This document shows positions 7,277 through 14,463 of a stretch of DNA of 14,463 bases, piece after piece; within the stretch, counting starts at the first letter, position 1, and the number at the start of each line of letters is the position of its first letter. The notes below the pieces were generated by a model. The model saw only the letters and a program-made list of their open reading frames with translations. It had not been told where the DNA came from and searched no databases. Source of the stretch: an uncultured Oscillospiraceae bacterium (GTDB taxonomy: Bacteria; Bacillota; Clostridia; Oscillospirales; Oscillospiraceae); contig CAAFMK010000113.1 of assembly GCA_900763995.1 (NCBI GenBank), positions 1 through 14,463 on the forward strand, written 5' to 3'. Made by a program: the position numbers and the translations under genes.

Positions 7277-7347
7277 GGCATCAAATTGGAGCAGCGCACT
7301 GTATTTTGGTTGATACGACCATGAATCTTTGAACAGGGGGCCGGCCT

Positions 7348-8280
7348 TTGAACTTTCATCACTTGAAATACTTCCTCACCGTGGCAGAGGAGCTCAACAT
7401 CACCCGGGCCGCCGAGCGGCTGTACATCTCCCAGCAATCACTGTCCAACCACATTGGAAATATGGAGCGTGAGCTTGGGGTCAAGCTGTTCACCCGCTCC
7501 CCAAAGCTGTCCCTCACCTACGCTGGGGATCTGCTGGTGGACACCGCCACCCAGATCCTGGATCTGCACAGCCAGTATCTGTCCAAGGTAGGGGACATCA
7601 ACCGCCAGTATATGGGGGTGCTCCGGGTGGGCATCTCCCACACCTGCGGACTGGCCATGCTGCCCGACATCCTGCCCAAATTCCGCAGGGAATTTCCGCT
7701 GGTGGAGTTCTCCCTGTTTGAGGGCAACTCCATCCAGCTGGAGGACGAGCTGTCCCACGGCCGCACCGACCTTATCATCTGCTTTCAGCCCATTATCATG
7801 GAGGGTGTGTCCGCCGTTCCACTGACCGAGCAGCACCTTGTGATGGTGGTACCCAAGTCCTTTACTGACCATATGTTTGGCGATCAGTCCGACCATATCC
7901 GCCAACAGTTCTCCCACGGGGCGGACATCATCGCATTTCAAAATGCCCCCTTTGTGCTGATCAAAAAGGGCAACCGCACCCGAAACATTGTAGACCAGTA
8001 TTTCAACCGCTACTACTTCAAGCCCAACCTGCTGCTGGAGACAGAGAACACCGTCACCACTCTGGCCATGGCCCAGGCGGGGGTGGGCATCACCATCTGC
8101 CCCGAACTCTTCCTCCGGGCACTCCCCACCCCCACCCAGCGCTCTGTGGGGATAGACCTCTTCCCCCTCACTGACCCATCTACTTTCAGTAAGCTGGTGG
8201 CGGGCTACCGCAAAGACCGCTATCTCTCCCACTTCGGGGAGCGTTTTATTCAGATCGCTCAGGAGGCATTCCAGCTATAA
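7348..8280 (+). CDS. LysR-family transcriptional regulator
   Basis: This 310-residue LysR-type regulator has an N-terminal winged HTH (about 1-60: FLTVAEELNITRAAERLYISQ, then SLSNHIGNMERELGVKLFTR) and a linker helix. Its C-terminal periplasmic-binding-like effector domain (about 90-300) includes GVLRVGISHTCGLAMLPDIL and the MAQAGVGITICPE segment. The start is TTG, preceded by AGGGGG 7 bases upstream; no ATG fits the HTH better. It is the only plus-strand gene in the window and is divergent from the D-2-hydroxyacid dehydrogenase across 214 bases, the classic arrangement in which a LysR protein activates its divergent neighbour and represses itself. The effector is unknown but could be the substrate or product of that enzyme. 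Confidence 0.92.
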   Translation: MNFHHLKYFLTVAEELNITRAAERLYISQQSLSNHIGNMERELGVKLFTRSPKLSLTYAGDLLVDTATQILDLHSQYLSKVGDINRQYMGVLRVGISHTCGLAMLPDILPKFRREFPLVEFSLFEGNSIQLEDELSHGRTDLIICFQPIIMEGVSAVPLTEQHLVMVVPKSFTDHMFGDQSDHIRQQFSHGADIIAFQNAPFVLIKKGNRTRNIVDQYFNRYYFKPNLLLETENTVTTLAMAQAGVGITICPELFLRALPTPTQRSVGIDLFPLTDPSTFSKLVAGYRKDRYLSHFGERFIQIAQEAFQL

Positions 8281-8300
8281 TTTCCCAAACTGAACATCAA

Positions 8301-8328
8301 AAGGCTGTGTGCAGCTGCACACAGCCTT
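8301..8328. terminator. shared terminator between LysR and phosphosugar mutase genes
   Basis: A 28-base perfect palindrome (arms AAGGCTGTGTGCAG / CTGCACACAGCCTT) lies 20 bases after the LysR stop and 18 bases beyond the mutase stop. On the minus strand it is followed by TT(TT)GATG, so it is better as the mutase terminator, but it could serve both converging genes. Confidence 0.8.
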
Positions 8329-8346
8329 CATATTCTGTTCCCTGTC

Positions 8347-10074
8347 TTATTTCTTCAAACTCTCTGCCCAGACAGCATACTTCTGTGTTTTCTCCTGGGC
8401 CTCCTCCCGTGTGGCGCCATTGGCCAGGATGTACACCTTGACCTTGGGCTCGGTGCCGGAGGGGCGGACGATCAGGCTGGTTCCATCTGTCATCTCGTAC
8501 CGCAGCACATTGGAGCCGGACAGCTCCATGGTGGTTCTGGTTCCAGACTCCACGGCCACCACACTGCCGTCCTGATAGTCCTTTTGCTCCTTGACTGCCA
8601 CCCCGGCGATCTCCACCGGGGGCTGGCTCCGCAGTCCGCCCATAAGATCGGCCATCTTTTTCAGACCGTCCAGACCGGGCATGACCAGATTGAGGGTCAG
8701 CTCATTGTAGTAGCCATACTTCTCATACAGGGCCAGCAGGGCATCATACAGGGTCATCCCTTGGGCGGCGTACCATGCGGCCATCTCTGTCAGGGCCACC
8801 GAGGCGGTCACCGCATCCTTGTCCCGGACAAAATCCCCCAGCATATAGCCAAAGGACTCCTCATAGGACATGATCACATTGCCCTGACCACTGTGCTCCA
8901 GGGCATCCTTCTTCTCGGCCAGGAACTTAAAGCCGGTGAAGGTGTCATAGCACTGCAAGCCGTTGACCTGGGCCACCTTGCGGGCCAGGTCAGTGGTCAC
9001 AATGGTCTTGAGGGCCACAGGATTTTCCGGCAGCTTCCCTGCGCGCTTCATGGCGCCAATGAGGTAGTCCAGCAGCAGCACACCGGTCTGGTTGCCGGAA
9101 ATCACCTTAAACTCCCCATTGCCAGTGTTGACCATAATGCCCACACGGTCTGCGTCGGGGTCAGAGCCCAGAATAAAGTCTGCCCCCTCTTTTTTGGCGA
9201 TCTCCACCGCCAGCTGGAAGCCCTCTGGATTCTCCGGGTTGGGGGAGACTACGGTGGGGAAGTTCCCATCAATGACCATCTGCTCCGGGACACAGATCAC
9301 ATGCTTCATCCCCAGCCGCTTCAAAGCCTCGGGAATGAGCTGATAGCCGGTGCCGTGGAAGGGGGTGTACACCATCTTAAAGGTGTCAGCCACCTTGGCA
9401 ACCACAGCGCTGTCATTGACCTGGGCCATCACATGGGACAGGAACTTCTCGTCTGTCTCCGCCCCCATCAGTACAATTTTACCCTGCTCCACTGCCTGTT
9501 GGTAGTCCATGGTTTTCACGCAGGAGAACACATCCAGCTCCTTCATCCGCCTGGCCACCTCGTCGGCGTGCTTGGGGGGCAGCTGGGCGCCGTCCTGCCA
9601 GTAGACTTTATAGCCGTTGTACTCCTTGGGGTTGTGGCTGGCGGTGACATTGATACCGGCGATACAGCCGTACTCCCGAATGGCAAAGGACAGCTCCGGG
9701 GTGGGGCGCAGGGCATCAAACAGCCGGACAGGGATCCCGTTGGCCGCCATCACGCAGGCGCTCTCCCGGGCAAAGAGGTCGGAGTTGTTCCGGCAATCAA
9801 AGCAGATGGCCACCCCACGGGCGGTGGCCTCAGCACCCTCAGCCAAAATCACCTGTGCAAAGGCCTGTGTGGCGTGGCGGATCACATGGACATTCATCCG
9901 ATACAATCCCACACCCATGGTACCCCGCAGTCCGGCAGTTCCAAAGGAGAGCTGGTCAAAAAATCGGGACTCGATCTCTTTCTCGTCCCCCTTTATGGCC
10001 TCCAGCTCCTCTTTCTCACTCTGGGACAGAGCTGGGCTGTTCAGCCAGATCTTATAAGTATCCTGATAGGACAT
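8347..10074 (-). CDS. phosphosugar mutase (phosphoglucomutase/phosphomannomutase)
   Basis: This 575-residue alpha-D-phosphohexomutase interconverts 1- and 6-phospho sugars in the cytoplasm, feeding nucleotide-sugar and cell-envelope synthesis. All four family motifs are present: the phosphoserine loop TASHNP (Ser146), the Mg-binding loop DPDADR (305-310), the sugar-binding EESFGY (405-410) and the phosphate-binding RPSGTEPK (537-544). Length and the opening (RFFDQLSFGTAGLRG) match the long bacterial/eukaryote-like phosphoglucomutase branch rather than the 450-residue GlmM type. The start at MSYQDTYK is chosen because AAGGAGG lies 9 bases before it; the open frame extends further upstream but into non-coding sequence. 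It is 94 bases downstream of the pseudouridine synthase gene, with a probable promoter between them. Confidence 0.93.
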   Translation of the reverse strand: MSYQDTYKIWLNSPALSQSEKEELEAIKGDEKEIESRFFDQLSFGTAGLRGTMGVGLYRMNVHVIRHATQAFAQVILAEGAEATARGVAICFDCRNNSDLFARESACVMAANGIPVRLFDALRPTPELSFAIREYGCIAGINVTASHNPKEYNGYKVYWQDGAQLPPKHADEVARRMKELDVFSCVKTMDYQQAVEQGKIVLMGAETDEKFLSHVMAQVNDSAVVAKVADTFKMVYTPFHGTGYQLIPEALKRLGMKHVICVPEQMVIDGNFPTVVSPNPENPEGFQLAVEIAKKEGADFILGSDPDADRVGIMVNTGNGEFKVISGNQTGVLLLDYLIGAMKRAGKLPENPVALKTIVTTDLARKVAQVNGLQCYDTFTGFKFLAEKKDALEHSGQGNVIMSYEESFGYMLGDFVRDKDAVTASVALTEMAAWYAAQGMTLYDALLALYEKYGYYNELTLNLVMPGLDGLKKMADLMGGLRSQPPVEIAGVAVKEQKDYQDGSVVAVESGTRTTMELSGSNVLRYEMTDGTSLIVRPSGTEPKVKVYILANGATREEAQEKTQKYAVWAESLKK

Positions 10075-10116
10075 AGTACATAGCCTCCTTGTGAAAATAT
10101 GGTGTAGTCTCCCCCA

Positions 10117-10125
10117 AGTATAACA
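10117..10125 (-). promoter_or_regulatory. candidate extended -10 promoter of the mutase gene
   Basis: On the minus strand TGT-TATACT is an extended -10 element about 43 bases before the mutase start. There is no convincing -35 box (the best is TGGAAT at 17-base spacing), which extended -10 promoters can do without. It suggests the mutase can be transcribed separately from the genes upstream. Confidence 0.45.
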
Positions 10126-10168
10126 CAGCACTTTGTGCAATTCCAGCCCACAGATTGTCGAACGGGGA

Positions 10169-11071
10169 CTATTTTTCTCCCAGAGACAGCAGCCGCTGCA
10201 TATCTGGCGGCAGGGGGGCCTCGAACTCCATTCTCTCTTTGGTGATGGGGTGGACAAAGCCCAGTCGGGCCGAGTGCAGGGCGGTGTGGCCAATGAGGGA
10301 TCTATCCTCCACGCCGTAGAGAAAGTCCCCCACCAGCGGGTGACCTATGTGGGCCATGTGTACCCGGATCTGGTGGGTGCGCCCTGTGTCCAGCTTTAGT
10401 GACAGCAGGGCCCAGCTCCCCCATACCTGCTCCACCTGATAGTGGGTGCGGGCATATTTCCCATCTGGCCGCACCATCTGCTCCATCAGGGAGCCGGGCT
10501 TAGGGCCTAATGGGGCCTCGACCGCCCCAGAGGGTGGCTCTGGCGCCCCCTGGCACACCGCCAGATAGCTCCGAAAAAATTGTTCTGAGTGGAGCTGGCC
10601 CTTCAGCACCTCCTGAGCGTGGGGGTGCTTGGCGGCCACCAACAGGCCGGAGGTGCCCCGATCCAGCCGATGGACTGGGTGGAAGCCGGCCTGTTCCCCC
10701 TCACAGTTGTAGTGGTGGAGGAGGAAGTTGCCCAGGGTATCCTCAAAATGCCCCGGCCCTGGGTGGACGGACACCCCAGCCGCCTTATTCACCACAATGA
10801 TGTCCCCATCCTCATAGCGTATATCCAGCGGGCCGGGTCTTGGGAGAATGCCGCTGCGCCGCTCCGGGTCATCCAGACGGACACAGAGCCGCTGCCCCTC
10901 CTGGGGGGTAAAGCGTGTATTCACCCGCTGTCCGTCTACCAAAATCCCATCTGGCAACCACTTGATCCGGCGCACCACTGTCCCGGACAGGTTCAGGTGC
11001 TTTTTCAAGATGGTGTCCACCCTGACCCCCGCCAGCTCTGGGGAGATGGTGCGCTCCAGCCGCCGGCTCAC
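10169..11071 (-). CDS. RluA/RluD-family rRNA/tRNA pseudouridine synthase
   Basis: This 300-residue enzyme would isomerise uridine to pseudouridine in rRNA or tRNA. An N-terminal S4-type RNA-binding domain (about 8-62: AGVRVDTILKKHLNLSG onward) precedes the catalytic domain. The latter has VNKAAGVSVHP, the catalytic signature HRLDRGTSGLL with the nucleophile at about Asp137, and the LDTGRTHQIRVHM motif. The start is taken as GTG at 11071, forming a GTGA overlap with the stop of the NAD+ synthetase gene; GGAGGA lies about 13 bases upstream. Another GTG, eight codons earlier (11095), is open but has no ribosome site. The exact target uridine cannot be read from sequence. It is translationally linked to the gene before it. 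Confidence 0.9.
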   Translation of the reverse strand: MSRRLERTISPELAGVRVDTILKKHLNLSGTVVRRIKWLPDGILVDGQRVNTRFTPQEGQRLCVRLDDPERRSGILPRPGPLDIRYEDGDIIVVNKAAGVSVHPGPGHFEDTLGNFLLHHYNCEGEQAGFHPVHRLDRGTSGLLVAAKHPHAQEVLKGQLHSEQFFRSYLAVCQGAPEPPSGAVEAPLGPKPGSLMEQMVRPDGKYARTHYQVEQVWGSWALLSLKLDTGRTHQIRVHMAHIGHPLVGDFLYGVEDRSLIGHTALHSARLGFVHPITKERMEFEAPLPPDMQRLLSLGEK

Positions 11072-12984
11072 AGTATTTCCAGATCCTCCATCCACAGGGT
11101 GCTCATGGCATCGCTGGGCATATGCCAGTCCCCACGGGGGGAGATCCCAACTGTCCCCACCTTGGGCCCGTCGGGCAGGCAGGAGCGCTTAAACTGCTGG
11201 GCAAAGAACCGACGGTAGAAGTTTTTCAGCCATTTTAAAATGGTCTCTCTGGAGTGGATATCCCCCAGGGCCGCCTGAGCCAGCCGGAATACCTTTCTGG
11301 GTGGGAAGCCCCAGCGGAGGATATAGTACAAAAAGAAGTCGTGCAGCTCATATGGGCCCACCAGATCCTCCGTCTTTTGGGCGATCTCCCCCTCCTTGGG
11401 GGGGAGCAGCTCCGGGGAGACCGGGGTATCCAGAATGTCCCGCAGCACGGCGGCCAGCTCCCCATCTGTGCCTTCCACCTGATTGGCATAATAGGCCACC
11501 AGATGGCGCACCAGTGTCTTGGGGATGGAGCCGTTGACGCTGTACATGGACATATGATCCCCGTTGTAGGTGGCCCAGCCCAGGGCCAGCTCGGACAGAT
11601 CCCCGGTGCCGATCACCATGCCGCCAGAGCGGTTGGCCACATCCATCAGCACCTGGGTGCGCTCTCTGGCCTGCCCATTTTCAAAGGTGACGGACAGATC
11701 CTCCATAGACTGTCCAATATCCTTAAAATGAACCTTCACCGCCTCCCCGATGTCAATGGTCTGGAAGGTGGTACCCATGCGCTCGGCCAGGATCTGGGCG
11801 TTGGACTTGGTGCGGCTGGTGGTGCCAAAGCAGGGCATGGTGATGGCGGTGATCTCCCTGCGGCTCCTCCCCAGCAGATCCATGGCCTTAGCGGTGATGA
11901 GCAGGGCCAAAGTGGAGTCCAGACCGCCGGACAGGCCCACCACCGCTGTTTTGGCCCCTGTGTGGGCCAGCCGCTTCTTTAGTCCCATGGCCGCCAGGGT
12001 GAGCATCTCTTCGCAGCGCTCATTCAGCTGGGCGGGGTCAGCGGGGACAAAGGGGTTTTTGGAGATGGGGCGGGTGAGGGCAGTCTCTGCCCGCTCCATG
12101 TCGATGGTGTAACGCCCCACTTCCTGTCCCGTTTTTCTGAAACTGTGGGTCCTTCTGCGGGCAAAGGTCAATTTATCCACATCCACCTCTGATATGGTCA
12201 ACCCGGTGTCAAATCGACCCTCTGCCAGCACAGTGCCATTTTCCACAATGAGCCTATGTCCTGCAAAGACCAGATCGGTGGTGGACTCCCCCTCCCCGGC
12301 ATTGGCGCACACATAGCCGCACATCAGCCGGGCAGACTGTGCCATGACCTGTCTGCGCTGATAGTCTGCCTGTCCCACCAGCTCTGGACTGGCACAGAGG
12401 TGGAGCATCAGGGTGACCCCTGACAGGGCCTGTTCCACAGAAGGGGGGCAGGGTGCCATCAGATCCTCCCCCACCTCCACCCCAATGACCAGATTGGGTA
12501 TGGCCTGCGTTTGAACGATCTGCTTGGGCTCCATGGTCACATTCTGTCCACTCAGATCAATGTTATATTCCACCTGATGCCCTGATGAAAACCAGCGCCC
12601 CCCGTCCACCGGGCCGCCCCCTGGAAGACAGGTCTTGGGCACCAGTGCCAGCAGCTCCCCCTTGTGCAGAACCGCCCCGCAGTTGTACAGCTTCTGATCC
12701 CATTTACAGCGCACTGGCAGGCCCACAGCAATGAGCATATCCATCGTTTTGGATTCCTCCAGCACCTTTGCCAGAGCATCCTCCGCACCCTGAAGCAGGG
12801 TGTCGTGAAAAAACAGGTCTCCGCAGGCAGCGCCAGTCAGACACAGCTCCGGCAGAGCCAGCACCTTGACCCCCTGCTCCTGAGCCTGTTTCATCAGCGC
12901 AATACACTGCTTGGCGTTGTAGGCGCAGTCGGCCACCCGGATCTCTGGAGTGCCAGCCGCCACCTTGATAAATCCATCTTGCAT
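11068..12984 (-). CDS. nadE: NAD+ synthetase with N-terminal nitrilase (glutaminase-type) domain
   Basis: This 638-residue enzyme makes NAD+ from nicotinic acid adenine dinucleotide, ATP and an amide donor; the length is normal for the glutamine-dependent form. Residues about 5-270 are a nitrilase-type amidase domain with Glu46 (LPELCLTG) and Lys117 (VPKTCLPG). Residues about 320-638 are the synthetase, with PP-loop SGGLDS at 352-357 and the conserved TGDLSELALGWATYNGDHMSMY segment. The cysteine nucleophile of the amidase domain is missing: the segment reads GVEVGEDL with Gly172, exactly 55 residues after Lys117, as in Mycobacterium NadE (Lys121, Cys176). The codon is GGG. A Cys at 179 is seven residues away and unlikely to replace it. 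The enzyme is therefore probably ammonia-dependent. The ATG start follows GGGAGG by 10 bases; a good promoter lies upstream. Confidence 0.93.
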   Translation of the reverse strand: MQDGFIKVAAGTPEIRVADCAYNAKQCIALMKQAQEQGVKVLALPELCLTGAACGDLFFHDTLLQGAEDALAKVLEESKTMDMLIAVGLPVRCKWDQKLYNCGAVLHKGELLALVPKTCLPGGGPVDGGRWFSSGHQVEYNIDLSGQNVTMEPKQIVQTQAIPNLVIGVEVGEDLMAPCPPSVEQALSGVTLMLHLCASPELVGQADYQRRQVMAQSARLMCGYVCANAGEGESTTDLVFAGHRLIVENGTVLAEGRFDTGLTISEVDVDKLTFARRRTHSFRKTGQEVGRYTIDMERAETALTRPISKNPFVPADPAQLNERCEEMLTLAAMGLKKRLAHTGAKTAVVGLSGGLDSTLALLITAKAMDLLGRSRREITAITMPCFGTTSRTKSNAQILAERMGTTFQTIDIGEAVKVHFKDIGQSMEDLSVTFENGQARERTQVLMDVANRSGGMVIGTGDLSELALGWATYNGDHMSMYSVNGSIPKTLVRHLVAYYANQVEGTDGELAAVLRDILDTPVSPELLPPKEGEIAQKTEDLVGPYELHDFFLYYILRWGFPPRKVFRLAQAALGDIHSRETILKWLKNFYRRFFAQQFKRSCLPDGPKVGTVGISPRGDWHMPSDAMSTLWMEDLEIL

Positions 12985-13046
12985 AGTTGAAAAACCTCCC
13001 GATCGGTTTCCAATAGGCCCCTGTCACCAGAGACTCGATATTGCTA

Positions 13047-13075
13047 ATCTTACCCCAATTTTTCAGGAAATGCAA
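13047..13075 (-). promoter_or_regulatory. promoter of the NAD+ synthetase gene
   Basis: On the minus strand TTGCAT (13070-13075), a 17-base spacer and TAAGAT (13047-13052) give a sigma-A-type promoter, with a leader of about 55 bases to the ATG at 12984. It lies just after the terminator of the preceding gene, so NAD+ synthetase starts a new transcript that likely includes the pseudouridine synthase. Confidence 0.65.
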
Positions 13076-13091
13076 GGTGGCGGACACGGGA

Positions 13092-13131
13092 AAAGGGCAC
13101 CGGGGAATTTGACCATTCCCCGGTGCCCTTT
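13092..13131 (-). terminator. intrinsic terminator of the SH3-domain protein gene
   Basis: A perfect 17-bp, GC-rich stem (core GGGCACCGGGGAAT) with a 6-base loop (13109-13114) is followed on the minus strand by TTTT. It lies 11 bases after the stop codon at 13143 and just before the NAD+ synthetase promoter. Confidence 0.9.
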
Positions 13132-13142
13132 CATGCACATCT

Positions 13143-14222
13143 TTATTTATCTGGTGACACAAACTCCTTGGCCACATAACCAGTGGAGGTGTTGTCATAT
13201 GCGATCTTATACCAGCCCTTTTCCTCACCCAAAATGGTGACCTTGGCACCGTTGGCAGCGCTGGCTACCACCTCGTTCTCACGACCGGGGCCAGAGCGGA
13301 TATTCAGACCGCCATCAGCGTTGACAATGGTAGCAGGTGTACCCTTGACCACAGTACCGCCGCTGGTTCCGGTATTGCCCGAGGTTCCAGTGCTGCTTCC
13401 GGTGCCGGAAGTGCCGCTGCTGCCGGTGCCGCCAGAGGTGCCAGTGCTGCCGGAAGTCCCGTTGGAGGCGGAGCTGTCCCCGTTGGGATTTTTGGGCCGA
13501 CAAAATACCACACACTCAGCCACACGATCTCCAACTGTAGCGGTCACAGTGACCCGCTCCTGGGTGGTGCCTGCGTTGATGTTCGTGGCCTTCCCCTCCT
13601 CATCTACTGTGAGGATCTTGGGGTCGCTGCTGGTCCAGACCACCTTCTCATCCAGGCCCTTGGGTGTTACAACGACGGAGAGCTGATACACCTCATCATA
13701 GCGCAGTGTGAACTGATCCCGGCTCATGGTGATGGACTCCACCTCACCTGCTCCAGAGGCGGATTGATCCTGACTGCCGCTGGCGCTGGAAGCTGCGCCA
13801 GTATTGGACTGGCTGGAAGATCTGCTGCCCCCCTGGTTCGGGGTGCTCTGGCTGCCACTGCTCTGGCTGGTGCTGTCCTGACTGGTGCTGGAGCTGGAAT
13901 TGCCGCCATTGAGGGCGGGGATGCCAACAAACCGAATCACGATCACAGCGGCCACCACAATAATGATCAGAGAGATCACCAGCATTGCCACCTGCAGAGG
14001 ATTCATAGGGGCACCGTATCCTCCACCCCGTGTATTGGCCATCCGCCGGCCATTGGAGCCATAGCCCCCAGCCCGCCCGGGCCGCTCATCGCAGAAGGGG
14101 CAGCGCTTGTAAGTAATTGCATAATCCTCCCCACAGTTCTCGCAGCGGATGACGTCGTTGCGCCGGGAGGGCGCACTTTTTTTATTGTCGCTACGCGGGG
14201 ATGAGCTGTGTTTATCTGCCAT
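13143..14222 (-). CDS. zinc-ribbon membrane protein with Ig-like and SH3b domains
   Basis: This 359-residue protein is built from recognisable parts. A charged N-terminus leads to a zinc ribbon with Cys27, Cys30, Cys41 and Cys44 (CENCG...CPFC), a Gly/Arg-rich stretch, and one membrane segment (about 77-98). A Ser/Gln-rich linker (107-158) precedes a bacterial Ig-like BIG2 domain (about 161-242, with VVWTSSDPKILTVDEEGKAT). A Gly/Ser/Thr repeat linker (about 251-290) precedes a C-terminal SH3b domain (about 297-355, with LNIRSGPG and GWYKI). The zinc ribbon should be cytoplasmic and the Ig/SH3b part outside, where SH3b domains bind peptidoglycan. No catalytic domain is visible. The ATG follows GGAGGA by 9 bases. 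The function is unknown; envelope sensing or wall attachment is inferred. Confidence 0.85.
   Translation of the reverse strand: MADKHSSSPRSDNKKSAPSRRNDVIRCENCGEDYAITYKRCPFCDERPGRAGGYGSNGRRMANTRGGGYGAPMNPLQVAMLVISLIIIVVAAVIVIRFVGIPALNGGNSSSSTSQDSTSQSSGSQSTPNQGGSRSSSQSNTGAASSASGSQDQSASGAGEVESITMSRDQFTLRYDEVYQLSVVVTPKGLDEKVVWTSSDPKILTVDEEGKATNINAGTTQERVTVTATVGDRVAECVVFCRPKNPNGDSSASNGTSGSTGTSGGTGSSGTSGTGSSTGTSGNTGTSGGTVVKGTPATIVNADGGLNIRSGPGRENEVVASAANGAKVTILGEEKGWYKIAYDNTSTGYVAKEFVSPDK
13349..13470 (-). repeat. low-complexity Gly/Ser/Thr codon repeat
   Basis: This in-frame stretch within the SH3b protein gene encodes about 40 residues made almost only of Gly, Ser, Thr and Asn (TSGSTGTSGGTGSSGTSGTG type). 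It is a flexible linker between the Ig-like and SH3b domains. The near-repetitive DNA could vary in length between strains. Confidence 0.7.
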
Positions 14223-14463
14223 AGCTTTTGTTCCTCCATAGATCCAAAGGGGTTTTCCAGACTGTCGAAGCTGTTCCAGGCTGAAGTCCAGAACACCATC
14301 CCTCTCTGTCCAGTCATAACGACCTGATCCAGCTGTGGGGCAGCCCTGTGAACCTATTTGTAAATTCTGCGGCGGTGCGTTCAGCCCGGGGATCTCCCCA
14401 GAAGGCTATATGCACTACGCCACAGTGCGCCCCCTATTCTACAGGGATTTTTGATTTCCGTCA
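14223..14463. other. upstream region of the SH3b protein gene, no supported gene
   Basis: These 241 bases contain the ribosome site (GGAGGA, about 14231-14236 on the minus strand) of the SH3b protein. No clear promoter was found. One minus frame stays open into the SH3b gene from a stop near 14410 but has no usable start. A 39-codon plus-strand frame (14335-14454) has a Cys-rich opening but no ribosome site. The window edge cuts off further context. Confidence 0.4.

Noticed and set aside
6231..7313. A 360-codon plus-strand open frame opposite the dehydrogenase
   Set aside because: The dehydrogenase motifs are intact on the minus strand, and the plus frame runs through the divergent promoter region without any recognisable domain.
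8584..10083. A 499-codon plus-strand open frame opposite the phosphosugar mutase
   Set aside because: The mutase on the minus strand has all four family motifs; the antisense product is low-complexity His/Gly/Gln sequence with no ribosome site.
10075..10293. 74-codon N-terminal extension of the phosphosugar mutase
   Set aside because: It runs through the intergenic region into the pseudouridine synthase gene and has no family similarity; a good ribosome site precedes MSYQDTYK at 10074.
13349..13470. Possible tandem repeat or CRISPR-like array
   Set aside because: The repetition comes from Gly/Ser/Thr codons in a coding linker; there are no regular repeat-spacer units.
14003..14317. Minus-strand 104-codon frame beginning upstream of the SH3b protein
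   Set aside because: It overlaps the zinc-ribbon protein in another frame; the GGAGGA site and zinc-ribbon cysteines support the 14222 start instead.
14335..14454. 39-codon plus-strand frame with a Cys-rich start (CEPICKFC)
   Set aside because: It has a GTG start without a ribosome site, is short, and lies at the window edge; the pattern is too small to support a gene.

Overview
The window looks like chromosomal DNA from a GC-rich, anaerobic, Gram-positive Clostridia-type bacterium, most likely an Oscillospiraceae-like gut organism (Flavonifractor, Lawsonibacter or Intestinimonas type). This is inferred from strong AGGAGG-type ribosome sites, GTG and TTG starts, the gene families present, and a zinc-ribbon/SH3b surface protein; it is not proven. 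All genes but one are on the minus strand. No rRNA, tRNA, CRISPR array, insertion sequence or phage gene was seen.

Region 1 (1-6110, read leftward) is a compact efflux operon. A sigma-A-type promoter (TTGACA, 17-base spacer, TATACT) is followed at once by a 32-bp operator made of two abutting ATGAC-N5-GTCAT dyads. Next come the remains of a TetR repressor (5806-6025), a TolC-like secreted protein (4419-5801), a lipoprotein membrane-fusion adaptor (3220-4401) and an HAE1-type RND pump (143-3223). The repressor gene is damaged twice: one extra base in a T7 run puts its likely start out of frame, and only the DNA-binding domain remains. The operon may therefore be deregulated. A TolC/adaptor/RND set in an apparent monoderm is unusual in itself.

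Region 2 (6138-8328) holds a D-2-hydroxyacid dehydrogenase and a divergent LysR regulator, which probably controls it. Each is closed by a strong terminator hairpin.

Region 3 (8301-13075) is a housekeeping run: a NAD+ synthetase with N-terminal nitrilase domain, an RluA/RluD-type pseudouridine synthase joined to it by a 4-base overlap, and a phosphosugar mutase with its own likely promoter. The NAD+ synthetase lacks the cysteine nucleophile of its glutaminase domain: glycine stands at residue 172, where the family has Cys.

Region 4 (13092-14463) holds a membrane protein with a zinc ribbon, one membrane segment, a bacterial Ig-like domain and a C-terminal SH3b domain, followed by a strong terminator. 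The last 241 bases at the right edge carry its ribosome site but no gene I can support.
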